DNA of 18,480 bases from CAUYUA01 sp963575675 (GCA_963575675.1 CAUYUA010000254.1:1-18480), one strand, 5' to 3'; shown: positions 8,492 to 17,253, numbered from the stretch's first letter. Notes: generated by a model not told the origin, from the sequence alone. A program made the numbers and translations.

Positions 8492-9511
8492 ATGAAACTC
8501 TTTTGGCCAATCGCCGCCGTCACACTTTCCTTGATCGCCCCTAATTCGGCGTCCGCACAATCATCGCGCGATCAAATCCGTATTTCCGGCTCATCCACCG
8601 TCTACCCGTTCAGCACGCTTGCCGCAGAAAATTTTGGACGCATCGGAAAGTTCCGAACCCCTATCGTCGAATCCATCGGCACAGGCGGCGGCATTAAAAT
8701 TTTCTGCTCCGGTGTCGGCCCCAATTTCCCCGACGTCGCCAACGCCTCGCGCCCCATCACCGCCGCCGAGCAAGCCCTGTGCGCCCAAAACGGCGTCACC
8801 CCAATCACCGAAGTCCGCTTCGGCTACGACGGCATTTCCATTGGCGTCAGCGCCAAAACCAAACCCTTTCCCCTCACCCGTCGCCAAATATTCCAAGCCA
8901 TTGCGGCGCAAGTCCCGGTCAACGGCCAAGTCGTCCCCAACCCCTACGTCTCTTGGTCCGACATCGACCCCAGTCTGCCCTCCTACAAGATATCGCTCTA
9001 TGGCCCCTCGCCGGTGCATGGCACCCGCGACGCCTTCAACGAGCTGGTGATGGACAATGGCTGCGAGACCTTCCCGGAAATCAAAGCTCTACCCAAAGAC
9101 CAGCAGAAAAAAATCTGCCACTCGTTCCGAGAAGACGGCGGATGGACAGACGTCGCCGAAGATTATTCTCTGATCGTCGGGAAACTAACCGCCAATCCAA
9201 AAGCGACAGGAGTGTTTACCTTCTCCTACATTGACCAAAACAGAGATAAAGTCGTCGGACTAAATATTGATGGAGCTGATCCGACATTTGAAAACATCGT
9301 CTCACAAAAATACCCCGTGTCTCGTCCGTTGTTTTTCTATGTAAAGAACGCTCATTTAAAAATGATTCCAGGAATTCGAGAGTTCGTTACCGAGTTTATA
9401 AGCGAAAAGGCCGTAGGAGAAGATGGATACTTAACATCGAAAGGACTAATTCCCCTTCCCGAATCCGAATTGAAATCCATTCGCGCCCAGGTCTTGGAAA
9501 AACTGAAATAA
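8492..9511 (+). CDS. pstS: PstS-type periplasmic phosphate-binding protein
   Basis: 339 residues. A clear signal peptide (MKLFWPIAAVTLSLIAPNSASA, cut after ASA at about residue 22) directs it to the periplasm. The mature protein begins with the phosphate-binding signature (IRISGSSTVYPF) and continues with ESIGTGGGIKIFC, NASRPIT, GYDGISIGVS and PSPVHGTRDAF, all typical of PstS, the substrate-binding subunit of the high-affinity PstSCAB phosphate importer. The C-terminal half (EDYSLIVGKLTANP, YPVSRPLFFYVKNAH) matches the alphaproteobacterial PstS type. GAGGA at 8483-8487 sits 4 bases before the ATG. No pstC, pstA, pstB or phoU follows, so this is an orphan copy and its permease is presumably encoded elsewhere. 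Pho-box-like repeats lie upstream. Confidence 0.93.
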   Translation: MKLFWPIAAVTLSLIAPNSASAQSSRDQIRISGSSTVYPFSTLAAENFGRIGKFRTPIVESIGTGGGIKIFCSGVGPNFPDVANASRPITAAEQALCAQNGVTPITEVRFGYDGISIGVSAKTKPFPLTRRQIFQAIAAQVPVNGQVVPNPYVSWSDIDPSLPSYKISLYGPSPVHGTRDAFNELVMDNGCETFPEIKALPKDQQKKICHSFREDGGWTDVAEDYSLIVGKLTANPKATGVFTFSYIDQNRDKVVGLNIDGADPTFENIVSQKYPVSRPLFFYVKNAHLKMIPGIREFVTEFISEKAVGEDGYLTSKGLIPLPESELKSIRAQVLEKLK

Positions 9512-10069
9512 CTCCCCCCAAAAAACACGTCTTTCGCGCCTTCGATTTCTCGCGACGCCCCGTAATCCGCCGCCGCGCTGAAAATAAACGGGCCCAAGGA
9601 CGCCATTTCCAATCGTCGGAGGCAAGGACGGCTGGAAACGCCGTTCTTGGGTCCGTTTGACCATTTAAGGGAGGCGTCCTGAAAAAGCAATTGACGTTCA
9701 TTACACAAATATCGTAGAAGTCGCGAAAGAGCTTTATTAATCTTGCGGCCTCTCCTCTTAATCGCCACGTTCGCTATTGCCTCCCCCAACCTCATTCGAT
9801 CGGCGCGTCCTGGATTTCATGGCGACGGCGTTTTCATACAGGAGCTGTCCTTATTGGGAACAGCTTCGAGAAGCCTGTCACAAACACCGCCTGGATGCAG
9901 CCGTCGCCCTGAACCCCAGGATGAGGCGCTTAATTTCTTTTTAAGCTATCTCCCACCCCCCCCCCTCCCTAGCTCCAAGTGGCCAAAGGAAGCGCCTCCG
10001 CTTGTAATGGGCTCTCAAACCACTCCTAACCGAACGGCTGCCGTCGGTCGAAACGTGAGGAATAAAAAT
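9512..10069 (+). promoter_or_regulatory. Intergenic region and leader of the nucleotide-sugar dehydrogenase
   Basis: These 558 bases hold the long hairpin at 9586-9658 and a candidate promoter: TTGACG at 9691-9696 and TAGAAG at 9715-9720, spaced 18. A poly-C stretch occurs near 9955-9965. The dehydrogenase frame stays open upstream from about 9743, but that extension (Pro/Ser-rich, ending in PPPPLPSS) shows no feature of the enzyme family. I read it as an untranslated leader of up to about 350 bases. No other gene is visible. Confidence 0.4.
9586..9658. terminator. Long imperfect hairpin downstream of pstS
   Basis: Two 25-base arms (9586-9610 and 9634-9658) are near-perfect reverse complements, differing at a few positions, partly G-T compatible. 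They enclose a 23-base loop. The left arm starts AAACGGGCCCAAGGA and the right ends TTCTTGGGTCCGTTT. The hairpin lies 74 bases after the pstS stop and could be its terminator. The long loop and long arms would also suit a small inverted-repeat element or a 3' stabilising structure. Confidence 0.5.
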
Positions 10070-11347
<1,278 letters not shown>

Positions 11348-11414
11348 GACTTTTGAAGCATCGGCGTTTCAACTCTTCTGCATAGAAACTGCACATCATA
11401 GAAATTTCGCATAA

Positions 11415-11463
11415 AAAAACTAAAAGGGTCCAGCAACTGTGTTCCTGGACCCTTTTAGTTTTT
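11415..11463. terminator. Bidirectional intrinsic terminator between convergent genes
   Basis: A perfect 19-bp stem (11415-11433 with 11445-11463) encloses an 11-base loop, with CTAAAAGGGTCCAG on the left and CTGGACCCTTTTAG on the right. The stem is flanked by A-runs on one side and T-runs on the other, so it can terminate both the dehydrogenase gene (plus) and the cupin gene (minus). It overlaps the first bases of the cupin stop region. Confidence 0.92.
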
Positions 11464-11917
11464 ATGAAGACAGAAACGCAGCGATTCGAGAATCAACACA
11501 CAAAGCAGCAAGATCATCTGCGGTCGGCAATTGTGGTCGATCACGCTCAGCGTTGACCATACAAAGAAAACCCAACGGAGACTGGTGAACAGCGCGAAAT
11601 TGATGCCACGTCCAGGAAGGAATCGCGATTAAGTCATGAGGCTTAACATCAAAGACCTCTCGCCCAACCAAAACCCGCCCACTTCCACATAAAATAATTA
11701 CCGCGTGAACATGTTTATGGCGTTCAAGAGTAGAAAATCCGCCAGAAGCAACCTCGAAGTAACGAAGCTCACAAGATAAATCAGCCCCTGCGAACAGCGA
11801 CTGCCGCGAAACTCCGCAAAACGGAGCCGCACCCTCGTCTTTGTAAGAAAGACAGGCGACTCCGTTCCAACGAAAATCACCAGCCGTCGAACGAAAAACA
11901 TCGATCAACGAAGACAT
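11462..11917 (-). CDS. Small cupin-domain protein
   Basis: 151 residues from the ATG at 11917 (MSSLIDVF). GGAG lies about 8 bases upstream, better than the longer reading that begins further up and crosses a terminator-like hairpin. The single cupin barrel shows motif 1 as LERHKHVHAVIILCGSG, with an HxHxH metal-binding cluster but no glutamate in the usual place, and motif 2 as HDLIAIPSWTWHQFRA. The C-terminal part has GFLCMVNAERDRPQLP. Cupins of this size bind a metal and act as small oxygenases, isomerases or sensors; the substrate is unknown here. It lies downstream of thioredoxin reductase on the same strand, 182 bases away, and ends at the shared bidirectional terminator. Confidence 0.82.
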   Translation of the reverse strand: MSSLIDVFRSTAGDFRWNGVACLSYKDEGAAPFCGVSRQSLFAGADLSCELRYFEVASGGFSTLERHKHVHAVIILCGSGRVLVGREVFDVKPHDLIAIPSWTWHQFRAVHQSPLGFLCMVNAERDRPQLPTADDLAALCVDSRIAAFLSS

Positions 11918-11991
11918 CGGCAGCTCTCCACAGAAAGAGACAAAACTCCCCTGTACACTCCGTTCACTCAAAAACGCGAAGGAATGCGGAG

Positions 11992-12021
11992 ACAAAGAAA
12001 GGCCAGGGTTTTCCCCTGACC
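11992..12021 (-). terminator. Terminator-like hairpin between trxB and the cupin gene
   Basis: Read on the minus strand, GGTCAGGG pairs with CCCTGGCC (one G-T pair) around the loop GAAAA, followed by a T-rich stretch TTTCTTTGTC. It lies 78 bases past the trxB stop and 75 before the cupin start, so it probably ends or attenuates trxB transcription. An outer pairing AAAGGCC/GGCCTTT flanks it. Confidence 0.6.
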
Positions 12022-12099
12022 TCGACAAAAGCCGGCCTTTGGAACCCTTCCACGACGTGGAGACATGACCTCATTTAGTTTTACAGCCGGGACACTCTT

Positions 12100-13059
12100 C
12101 TAAGCTTGAAGACTCAACCAGCGTTCAGCCTCCAAAGCAGCCATACACCCCATGCCGGCGGCGGTGACGGCCTGACGAAAAACTTTATCTTTGACGTCTC
12201 CGGCAGCAAAAACTCCAGGAATAGCCACCGCCGTCGAATCGGGAGCGGCAATCAAATACCCGGAATCATCCATCGGCAATTGCCCACGAAACAACGCCGT
12301 GGCCGGATCATGGCCGATCGCAACAAAGACTCCCTCAACCGCCAACGTCGAGCGCGTCTCCGTTTTCAGACAACGCAAACGTAGGCCGGTAACTCTGCGA
12401 GGATTATCAAAACGACCATCGCCTTCTCCGAGTATCTCTTCCACCACAGAATTCCACATGACGGTGATCTTAGGATTCTGGGCAAGCCGATCTTGTAAGA
12501 TTTTCTCGCCGCGCAATTGGTCTCGACGGTGAATCAGCGTCACATGCGAAGCATGGTGCGTCAAATACATCGCTTCTTCCATCGCCGCATTGCCTCCACC
12601 AATCACAGCGACCGGCTTGTTGCGAAAAAAGAAGCCGTCACAAGTGGCGCAAGCTGAAACACCATAGCCGCGATAGATTTTTTCACTCTCCAGACCGAGC
12701 CAACGGGCTTGAGCGCCGGTAGCGATGATCACCGAGTCTCCGAGATAAACGTCTCCAGAATCCCCCACGGCGCGGAAAGGACGAGTCGAAAGATCGACTT
12801 CCAGAATGACGTCATCGAACAAAACAGCGCCAACGTGCTCTGCCTGCAAACGCATTTGCTCCATCAGCGCGGGCCCCTGCACAGGCAAGGAGAACCCAGG
12901 ATAATTCTCCACCTCAGTGGTGACGGTGAGCTGACCACCAGGCTGCATCCCCTGAACCAATAGAGGTTTCAGATTGGCGCGCGCGGCGTAGATGGCGGCA
13001 GTATATCCGGCGGGACCTCCACCGATAATAAAGACTCGAGTCTGGTGCGTGGTGGACAT
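12100..13059 (-). CDS. trxB: Thioredoxin reductase
   Basis: 319 residues from ATG 13059, the usual length for the low-molecular-weight bacterial enzyme. This FAD protein passes electrons from NADPH to thioredoxin in the cytoplasm. Seen: FAD-binding GGGPAG (residues 13-18), PGGQLTVTTEVENYPGF, ATGAQARWLG, the redox pair SACATCDG (Cys137, Cys140), NADPH-binding GGGNAAMEEA (about 154-163), the NADPH 2'-phosphate motif HRR (177-179), and a C-terminal FAD motif GVFAAGDVKDKVFRQAVTAAGMG. A TTG four codons upstream (13071) is an alternative start; neither has a strong ribosome site. An inverted repeat AGGTCG/CGACCT (13084-13102) lies just upstream and may be part of the promoter or operator. Confidence 0.95.
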   Translation of the reverse strand: MSTTHQTRVFIIGGGPAGYTAAIYAARANLKPLLVQGMQPGGQLTVTTEVENYPGFSLPVQGPALMEQMRLQAEHVGAVLFDDVILEVDLSTRPFRAVGDSGDVYLGDSVIIATGAQARWLGLESEKIYRGYGVSACATCDGFFFRNKPVAVIGGGNAAMEEAMYLTHHASHVTLIHRRDQLRGEKILQDRLAQNPKITVMWNSVVEEILGEGDGRFDNPRRVTGLRLRCLKTETRSTLAVEGVFVAIGHDPATALFRGQLPMDDSGYLIAAPDSTAVAIPGVFAAGDVKDKVFRQAVTAAGMGCMAALEAERWLSLQA

Positions 13060-13275
13060 GGAGAAAACCAAGGAAAGAGCGGAAGGTCGCTTTGACCGAC
13101 CTCATTGAAATCGGCGCGCGAAAAACCGCGTTTGAAACAAAGGCGAGCAAGCAAGATAATCCGAGTTCTTGCCAAAACGCCAGCACTACGCGCTGATCGC
13201 CGCGACTCGAATAATGTCCCTAGCCCTCCTCCCCCTCCGAATTCGCGAATTAGAAACGAAGCGCTCTGAATTCAA

Positions 13276-13301
13276 GCGACGGATGCACGTTCATCCGTCG
13301 C
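13276..13301 (-). terminator. Perfect hairpin after the minus-strand RHH gene
   Basis: GCGACGGATG (13276-13285) and CATCCGTCGC (13292-13301) form a 10-bp perfect stem with a 6-base loop. It lies 10 bases beyond the stop of the RHH gene at 13312. On the minus strand it is followed by TTGAATT, only mildly T-rich. Confidence 0.6.
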
Positions 13302-13311
13302 CCTATCATCC

Positions 13312-13680
13312 TCACGAATCCGCGCTGCGCAACTCCGTAACCTGTCTACGATAATACTCAACCACTTCCAGACGCAGTCTGGGAGTAAGCGCCGCTTTCT
13401 CGGGTTTTTCCTTATCGATTTTGGCAATAAGAGTCCGAGTGTCCACGCCCATCGCGTCCGACATTGCGTCCAGCGCGTTCCAATAAGCCATTTCCAGACG
13501 AACAGTGGTTCTTCTGCCGTTAATCAACAGCGTCCGCCACACTTGCAGATGATTATCGGGAACGGGACAATCAACTCGTTGAGCATCCTTTCGGTTTTCC
13601 ACGGAAGACTCCGTCGCCACAAGCGCCTGATTGTTCTCGGAAACATCCACAGCGCCCCCTTGATTTTGTTCGGTCATCAT
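13312..13680 (-). CDS. Ribbon-helix-helix domain protein (copy 1)
   Basis: 122 residues from the ATG at 13680 (an adjacent ATG at 13677 is equally possible; a GGTGA-like ribosome site lies just upstream). The N-terminal half is polar and probably disordered. The C-terminal half carries LLINGRRTTVRLEMAYWNAL, a beta-strand plus helix typical of the uncharacterised ribbon-helix-helix family of alphaproteobacteria, followed by LTPRLRLEVVEYYRRQ. RHH proteins bind DNA as dimers through the beta-ribbon, so a transcriptional regulator is likely. It is paralogous to the protein at 14122-14448 and transcribed away from it. Target unknown; autoregulation is plausible given the repeats just upstream. Confidence 0.85.
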   Translation of the reverse strand: MMTEQNQGGAVDVSENNQALVATESSVENRKDAQRVDCPVPDNHLQVWRTLLINGRRTTVRLEMAYWNALDAMSDAMGVDTRTLIAKIDKEKPEKAALTPRLRLEVVEYYRRQVTELRSADS

Positions 13681-14121
13681 TTCACCATAAAAATTGCTGC
13701 ACAAGATAAGAGGACATTCATAACCTATTTGATATTTGCATAACCTATTCCCTGCCTAAAATCGAGAGAAAATTATAATTTTTTCGTCAGTTGGCGCAAA
13801 ACATCAAAATTTGCCGATATACACCTTATTCTCCTCATCGTTACGCCCCACAAAAAAGAGACTCCACCAGAATTTTAGACTAAAAAAGGCTTTGACAAGG
13901 CGTATTTCATTAATTAATTATTCCGAGGCGACTTCTACGCCTTTGTGACGCACGGAGCAAAAAATTAAAACGAATATGCCTCCATCCAGTCTGTCAAAAA
14001 CAACCAAATTTGATTCGCAGTCAGAACTACTCCTTATCATGTGCAAAAAACGAACATCGACTCCACGATAAAGCGAATGAACTCTTTACCCGATTGCCCC
14101 CAAAAAAGAGAAGGACTTCCC
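13681..14121. promoter_or_regulatory. Shared divergent control region of the two RHH genes
   Basis: These 441 AT-rich bases separate the divergent paralogs. Near the minus-strand gene, CATAACCTATT occurs twice (13719-13729 and 13739-13749), exactly 20 bases apart. Further on, TTGACA (13892-13897) with TAATTA (13915-13920, spacing 17) is a candidate plus-strand promoter. Arms AAGGCGTA (13898-13905) and TACGCCTT (13936-13943) are symmetric around its -10 region. No coding region is convincing here. The plus-strand frame runs open from about 14041, but its added residues are not conserved with copy 1. Confidence 0.5.
13719..13749. repeat. Direct repeat pair, operator-like
   Basis: Two exact 11-base copies of CATAACCTATT lie 20 bases apart start to start, about two helical turns, 39-69 bases upstream of the minus-strand RHH start. 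That spacing puts both copies on the same face of the DNA, as expected for cooperative binding of dimeric regulators. Confidence 0.6.
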
Positions 14122-14448
14122 ATGCTCAACGACTCTCCGGCAAACGAACAAAACAATTCCAACGGCGCTCATGGCAAAACAGAGCCAAAAGCCTCCATCG
14201 CCATGGATTATGACGCCGGACGAATACATAACATTATAGTGAATGGACGGCGCACCCGGATTCGCCTAGAAAACGAAATCTGGAACGCGCTTCAAGAAAT
14301 TTGCCGATTCGAGCAACTGGAAATAGACAAAGTATGCACAAATATATTCAACCACACACAACGACGCTTATCCTTATCGTCTGCAATTCGCGTGTTTGTC
14401 GTGGATTATTACCGTTCGACTCTTAAATGTTACACGAAAGAAAGGTAA
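14122..14448 (+). CDS. Ribbon-helix-helix domain protein (copy 2)
   Basis: 108 residues from ATG 14122, chosen because GAAGGA (14110-14115) precedes it by 6 bases; the longer reading from 14041 lacks such a site. The polar N-terminus is followed by IIVNGRRTRIRLENEIWNAL and, after a helix, LSSAIRVFVVDYYRSTL. It shares NGRRT-RLE-WNAL and the C-terminal R-VV-YYR pattern with the divergent gene at 13312-13680, so the two are paralogs from an old duplication. It probably binds DNA as a dimer. Targets are unknown. The middle segment (QLEIDKVCTNIFN) is quite different from copy 1, suggesting separate function or partner choice. Confidence 0.85.
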   Translation: MLNDSPANEQNNSNGAHGKTEPKASIAMDYDAGRIHNIIVNGRRTRIRLENEIWNALQEICRFEQLEIDKVCTNIFNHTQRRLSLSSAIRVFVVDYYRSTLKCYTKER

Positions 14449-14573
14449 GGGTTTAATTCATAACATTGAATAAAATAAACCAACATTCGAAACAATGAAA
14501 AATCCGATTTTTTTTGCTCGCCATGCAGATTTCTCTTGCGTCTAATCGTCTAGTGTGAGAAAAACTCCGCATC

Positions 14574-14661
14574 GGCGCTGAGGTCGCCGCCCTCGGAAAC
14601 GAGGATGGAGGGGCGCAAAGCAAGCCACTCAGATATGGGTGGCGTGGCAAGTGAAGCGCCC
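14574..14661 (+). ncRNA. Candidate structured RNA upstream of tRNA-Thr
   Basis: A GC-rich stretch in AT-rich surroundings contains hairpin CCTCG-GAAA-CGAGG (14591-14604, GNRA loop). A stem GGGCGC (14611-14616) with GCGCCC (14656-14661) encloses hairpin GCCAC/GTGGC (14624-14643). GGCGCT (14574-14579) can instead pair with AGCGCC (14655-14660), so two closing stems compete. The GAAA hairpin followed by GGCGCAAAGC loosely recalls cyclic-di-GMP-I riboswitches, but the conserved bases 5' of that hairpin are absent. Family unknown; it might be only the tRNA leader. Confidence 0.25.
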
Positions 14662-14675
14662 TTAAGGTTTAGGTT

Positions 14676-14750
<75 letters not shown>

Positions 14751-14811
14751 TCAACACTATCCCCCCCCCTATAGAACTTGGTAATAGTATCATTGGCCTT
14801 AGAGGGGTTGC

Positions 14812-15024
14812 TTTACCTCTTAGAAATTGGCCTTGTTTCCGCATCTTTTTGTCCGCACCGTAAACAGAGCAAATCGCCCTACAAATCGGGCGGATAAATC
14901 GACAGCCTCTTAGGAAGCCGATACGGACATTCTGACGGCTTTTACCCTGATCGAACTCTGCGTTCATCACGCTCCATAGCGCTGGAAGACCTAACGCTAT
15001 TTGAAATAGTTCGTTTTCGCGCAT
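14812..15024 (-). pseudogene. ISL3-family transposase, N-terminal fragment
   Basis: From ATG 15024 the frame reads MRENELFQIALGLPALWSV, then RIGFLRGCRF and a degenerate zinc-finger stretch PICRAICSVYGADKK. This resembles the N-terminal region of ISL3 transposases. Only about 70 residues match; the frame then drifts into unrelated sequence towards tRNA-Thr, and the DDE catalytic domain is missing. A normal ribosome site (GGAAGG) still precedes the ATG. The upstream stretch to about 15115 may hold the old left end of the element. The fragment sits between the tRNA gene and the stop of the EAL-GGDEF gene. Recognition rests on memory of the family, so confidence is moderate. Confidence 0.55.
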
Positions 15025-15131
15025 CGCTCTCGCCTTCCTTCCGTCAGATCAAACGAAGAGGTGTTGAAAGCCCTTTCAATTTTTGTAAGTGGCCGATCTC
15101 CACGAAATCATAGAGAGAAACCGAAAAAAAC

Positions 15132-16955
15132 TCAATTGATCGCCGTTACATAGTAATGATCCCGAGACTGTTTGGCCTTACTCTTAACAAGAGAAATATC
15201 ATCTGAAAGCGCATCAGATGTAATTATTCCCTCTCCCTTCAAAACCACCACCAAACCAGCGCTGCATGAAAGCAACGGAAAATCTTTGCTCTCTCCATTA
15301 CGGTCTTTTCCTCTAATCATTCCCCGTTCTCGGGTCTCCGAATCATAGAAATTCTCACAATCTCTCTTGTAATTATTAACCAATCCCGACACTTTCTGCA
15401 CAATCACGGAAGAATCCCCCCCTCGGAAACCAGCGAAAAAGTCATCTCCGCCAATATGCCCAAGAAAAACTTCTGCGCCGGCCAAATGCCCTTTCATCAT
15501 CTCGGAGAACAACATCAAAGCGCGATCTCCCTGACGAAAACCAAACATATCGTTGAAAGGCTTAAAATGATCAAGATCAAACCATACAAACACTTGATCC
15601 ACACTGCGATCTTCTAAAGACGACACGATGTAATCATTGATGCTGTTATTTCCCGGCAGGCGCGTCAGTGGATTTTGATCTCGCGCCAACGCCAGATTTT
15701 TTTCATTGATTACGCGAAGAAGCGATGAGGCGTTAAGCAAACCGACGTAACGAAAATTCTCAATAATAATCACGCCAACAGGGTTCTCCGTTAACGAATA
15801 GAAAGTCAAAATCTCTTCAACATTGACGCTGATGTCGCACACCGGACACGGACATAGAAAATCTCGCAGAGTTCTTCCAAGCGTGCGATTGTTCAGAAGA
15901 TCACGACCATAGCGCGAATAAATAAAATCTTTGAGCATGTTTTCACGAACAATGCCCAATGGCTGATCCCACTCATCGATAACCGGGAAGAAATTACGGT
16001 CCTTGTTCTTACGAAACATCTCGAATACGATCGGCATTGAGTCATTGATACGCAAAGCCGGACAGTGCTCTAGTTCAAGACGCACCAGCTTTTCATCGGA
16101 ATCCCGACGGCGCCGATCGCGTCTATTGACGTCGAGAACAATATCATAAACATGACGCGCAATGGTAACATCCTCCGAAGGACGCCCGACAAAGTACCCC
16201 TGAACCAAATCACAACCAATTTGCTTGCACGTTAAAAACTCGTGTTCTGTCTCGACGCCTTCAGCCACCACCATCACGCCCAAAACTCGGGCAAGATTGA
16301 CGATGGAAGCAACAAACAGCTTTTTGCGTTCGCTTGATCCAATGTCGCTGATAAAAAAACGATCAATTTTGACCAAAGACGGGTGACTTTCATAGAGAAC
16401 TCGAAGCCCTGAAAATCCAACACCGTAATCATCAAGCGCCAGAAGATAAGATTGATTGCGATAGGCGTTCAAAATGACGTCAGTTTGATCAATATTGGGA
16501 AGGTCGTGACGTTCCGATATTTCAAAACATAATGAAGAAGGCGTCATGCCATAGCGCTCAAGAATTTCTGCGGTTTGATGAGGCTGATAATCCGGAGACT
16601 GCAAAACACGATTATCCAAATTATAGAACAGACGCGCTTTGGCGCGCTCGGCGATAGGGGCAAAACCACGAATGGCGCACTCTCGAAGAATGAGATCAAC
16701 CTGATGCAAGCATCCGATATCATAAGCACAATCGAACACGTCTTGAATTGAAGAAAACCCTGCGCGATCGTGACCTCGAAGCAAAGCCTCGAAGCCATAG
16801 CATATTCCGGAATGAATGTGGACGATGGGCTGATACGCATAACGTATGTGAGTTCGCACCGAATGAAGCAATGAGACAATGCTGGGAATATTCGGTCCAA
16901 AATCAGAGACCGCGAAGGCGTGACGGTCAAAAACGGGTCCAGGTGTCATAAGCAT
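15132..16955 (-). CDS. EAL-CBS-GGDEF protein (cyclic-di-GMP turnover/sensing)
   Basis: 607 residues, no signal peptide or membrane segment. The EAL phosphodiesterase domain comes first (about 30-285). It keeps YQPIV, FEALLRG (Glu56), FEISE, DDYGVGFSGL, VKIDRFF, VAEGVETE and QGYFVG, so the residues needed for c-di-GMP hydrolysis appear present. A CBS pair follows (about 290-420), with FFPVIDEWDQPLGIVRE and VGVIIIENFRYVGLL, a likely ligand-sensing module. The C-terminal GGDEF domain has the metal-binding DLDHFKPFND and the active-site variant GGDDF (about 502-506). The usual RxxD inhibitory site before it is missing. It may make, break or only sense c-di-GMP; net activity cannot be told. It starts at ATG 16955, with AGAGAA upstream, and is not in an operon. 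Confidence 0.93.
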   Translation of the reverse strand: MLMTPGPVFDRHAFAVSDFGPNIPSIVSLLHSVRTHIRYAYQPIVHIHSGICYGFEALLRGHDRAGFSSIQDVFDCAYDIGCLHQVDLILRECAIRGFAPIAERAKARLFYNLDNRVLQSPDYQPHQTAEILERYGMTPSSLCFEISERHDLPNIDQTDVILNAYRNQSYLLALDDYGVGFSGLRVLYESHPSLVKIDRFFISDIGSSERKKLFVASIVNLARVLGVMVVAEGVETEHEFLTCKQIGCDLVQGYFVGRPSEDVTIARHVYDIVLDVNRRDRRRRDSDEKLVRLELEHCPALRINDSMPIVFEMFRKNKDRNFFPVIDEWDQPLGIVRENMLKDFIYSRYGRDLLNNRTLGRTLRDFLCPCPVCDISVNVEEILTFYSLTENPVGVIIIENFRYVGLLNASSLLRVINEKNLALARDQNPLTRLPGNNSINDYIVSSLEDRSVDQVFVWFDLDHFKPFNDMFGFRQGDRALMLFSEMMKGHLAGAEVFLGHIGGDDFFAGFRGGDSSVIVQKVSGLVNNYKRDCENFYDSETRERGMIRGKDRNGESKDFPLLSCSAGLVVVLKGEGIITSDALSDDISLVKSKAKQSRDHYYVTAIN

Positions 16956-17253
16956 GGATTGGTTCTCTTGTTATACAGCGGCGAATGCAATGCTCAGGCT
17001 CCAATCACTCAAGCCGAGAACCATGACAAACTCATGACACTTCAATGATGAATAATTGAACTTTCAACATATGGCCTTCGACTGCTCTAAATAAGAACTC
17101 CACAGGCCCAGAAACCGCACTCCCGATCATGTGCGCCAAGAACGGGAGCCCCCCTAGATCAATTGTTGTTTTTGAACTGCGTCTGAAGTATTTTTCAATT
17201 TCCATGCGCTCTGCATATATGCACACTCTCAACCCTCTCCAATACGGCCCGCC
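16956..17253. other. Divergent intergenic region
   Basis: 298 bases between the starts of the EAL-CBS-GGDEF gene (minus) and the unknown gene (plus). It is AT-rich and presumably carries both promoters. I see no strong sigma-70 pair, no repeat and no RNA. A minus-strand open frame of 66 codons (17032-17232) has an unremarkable sequence and is not supported as a gene. Confidence 0.5.

Noticed and set aside
8591..9050. Open frames of about 140 codons on both strands within pstS
   Set aside because: Overlapped by the clear PstS frame with signal peptide and motifs; composition is that of shifted frames.
9743..10069. N-terminal extension of the nucleotide-sugar dehydrogenase
   Set aside because: No family similarity, low-complexity Pro/Ser content, and a better ribosome site at TTG 10070.
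11918..12028. N-terminal extension of the cupin protein
   Set aside because: It runs across a terminator-like hairpin, and ATG 11917 has a good GGAG site.
13240..13251. 12-bp palindrome AATTCGCGAATT
   Set aside because: Short palindromes of this size occur by chance; nothing nearby gives it a role.
14574..14661. Cyclic-di-GMP-I riboswitch
   Set aside because: The GAAA hairpin and GCAAAGC are suggestive, but the conserved bases before the hairpin and the long third helix are missing, and it does not precede a c-di-GMP-related gene on its strand.
17032..17232. 66-codon minus-strand frame in the intergenic region
   Set aside because: No ribosome site, no recognisable motif, and it lies in the upstream region of two divergent genes.
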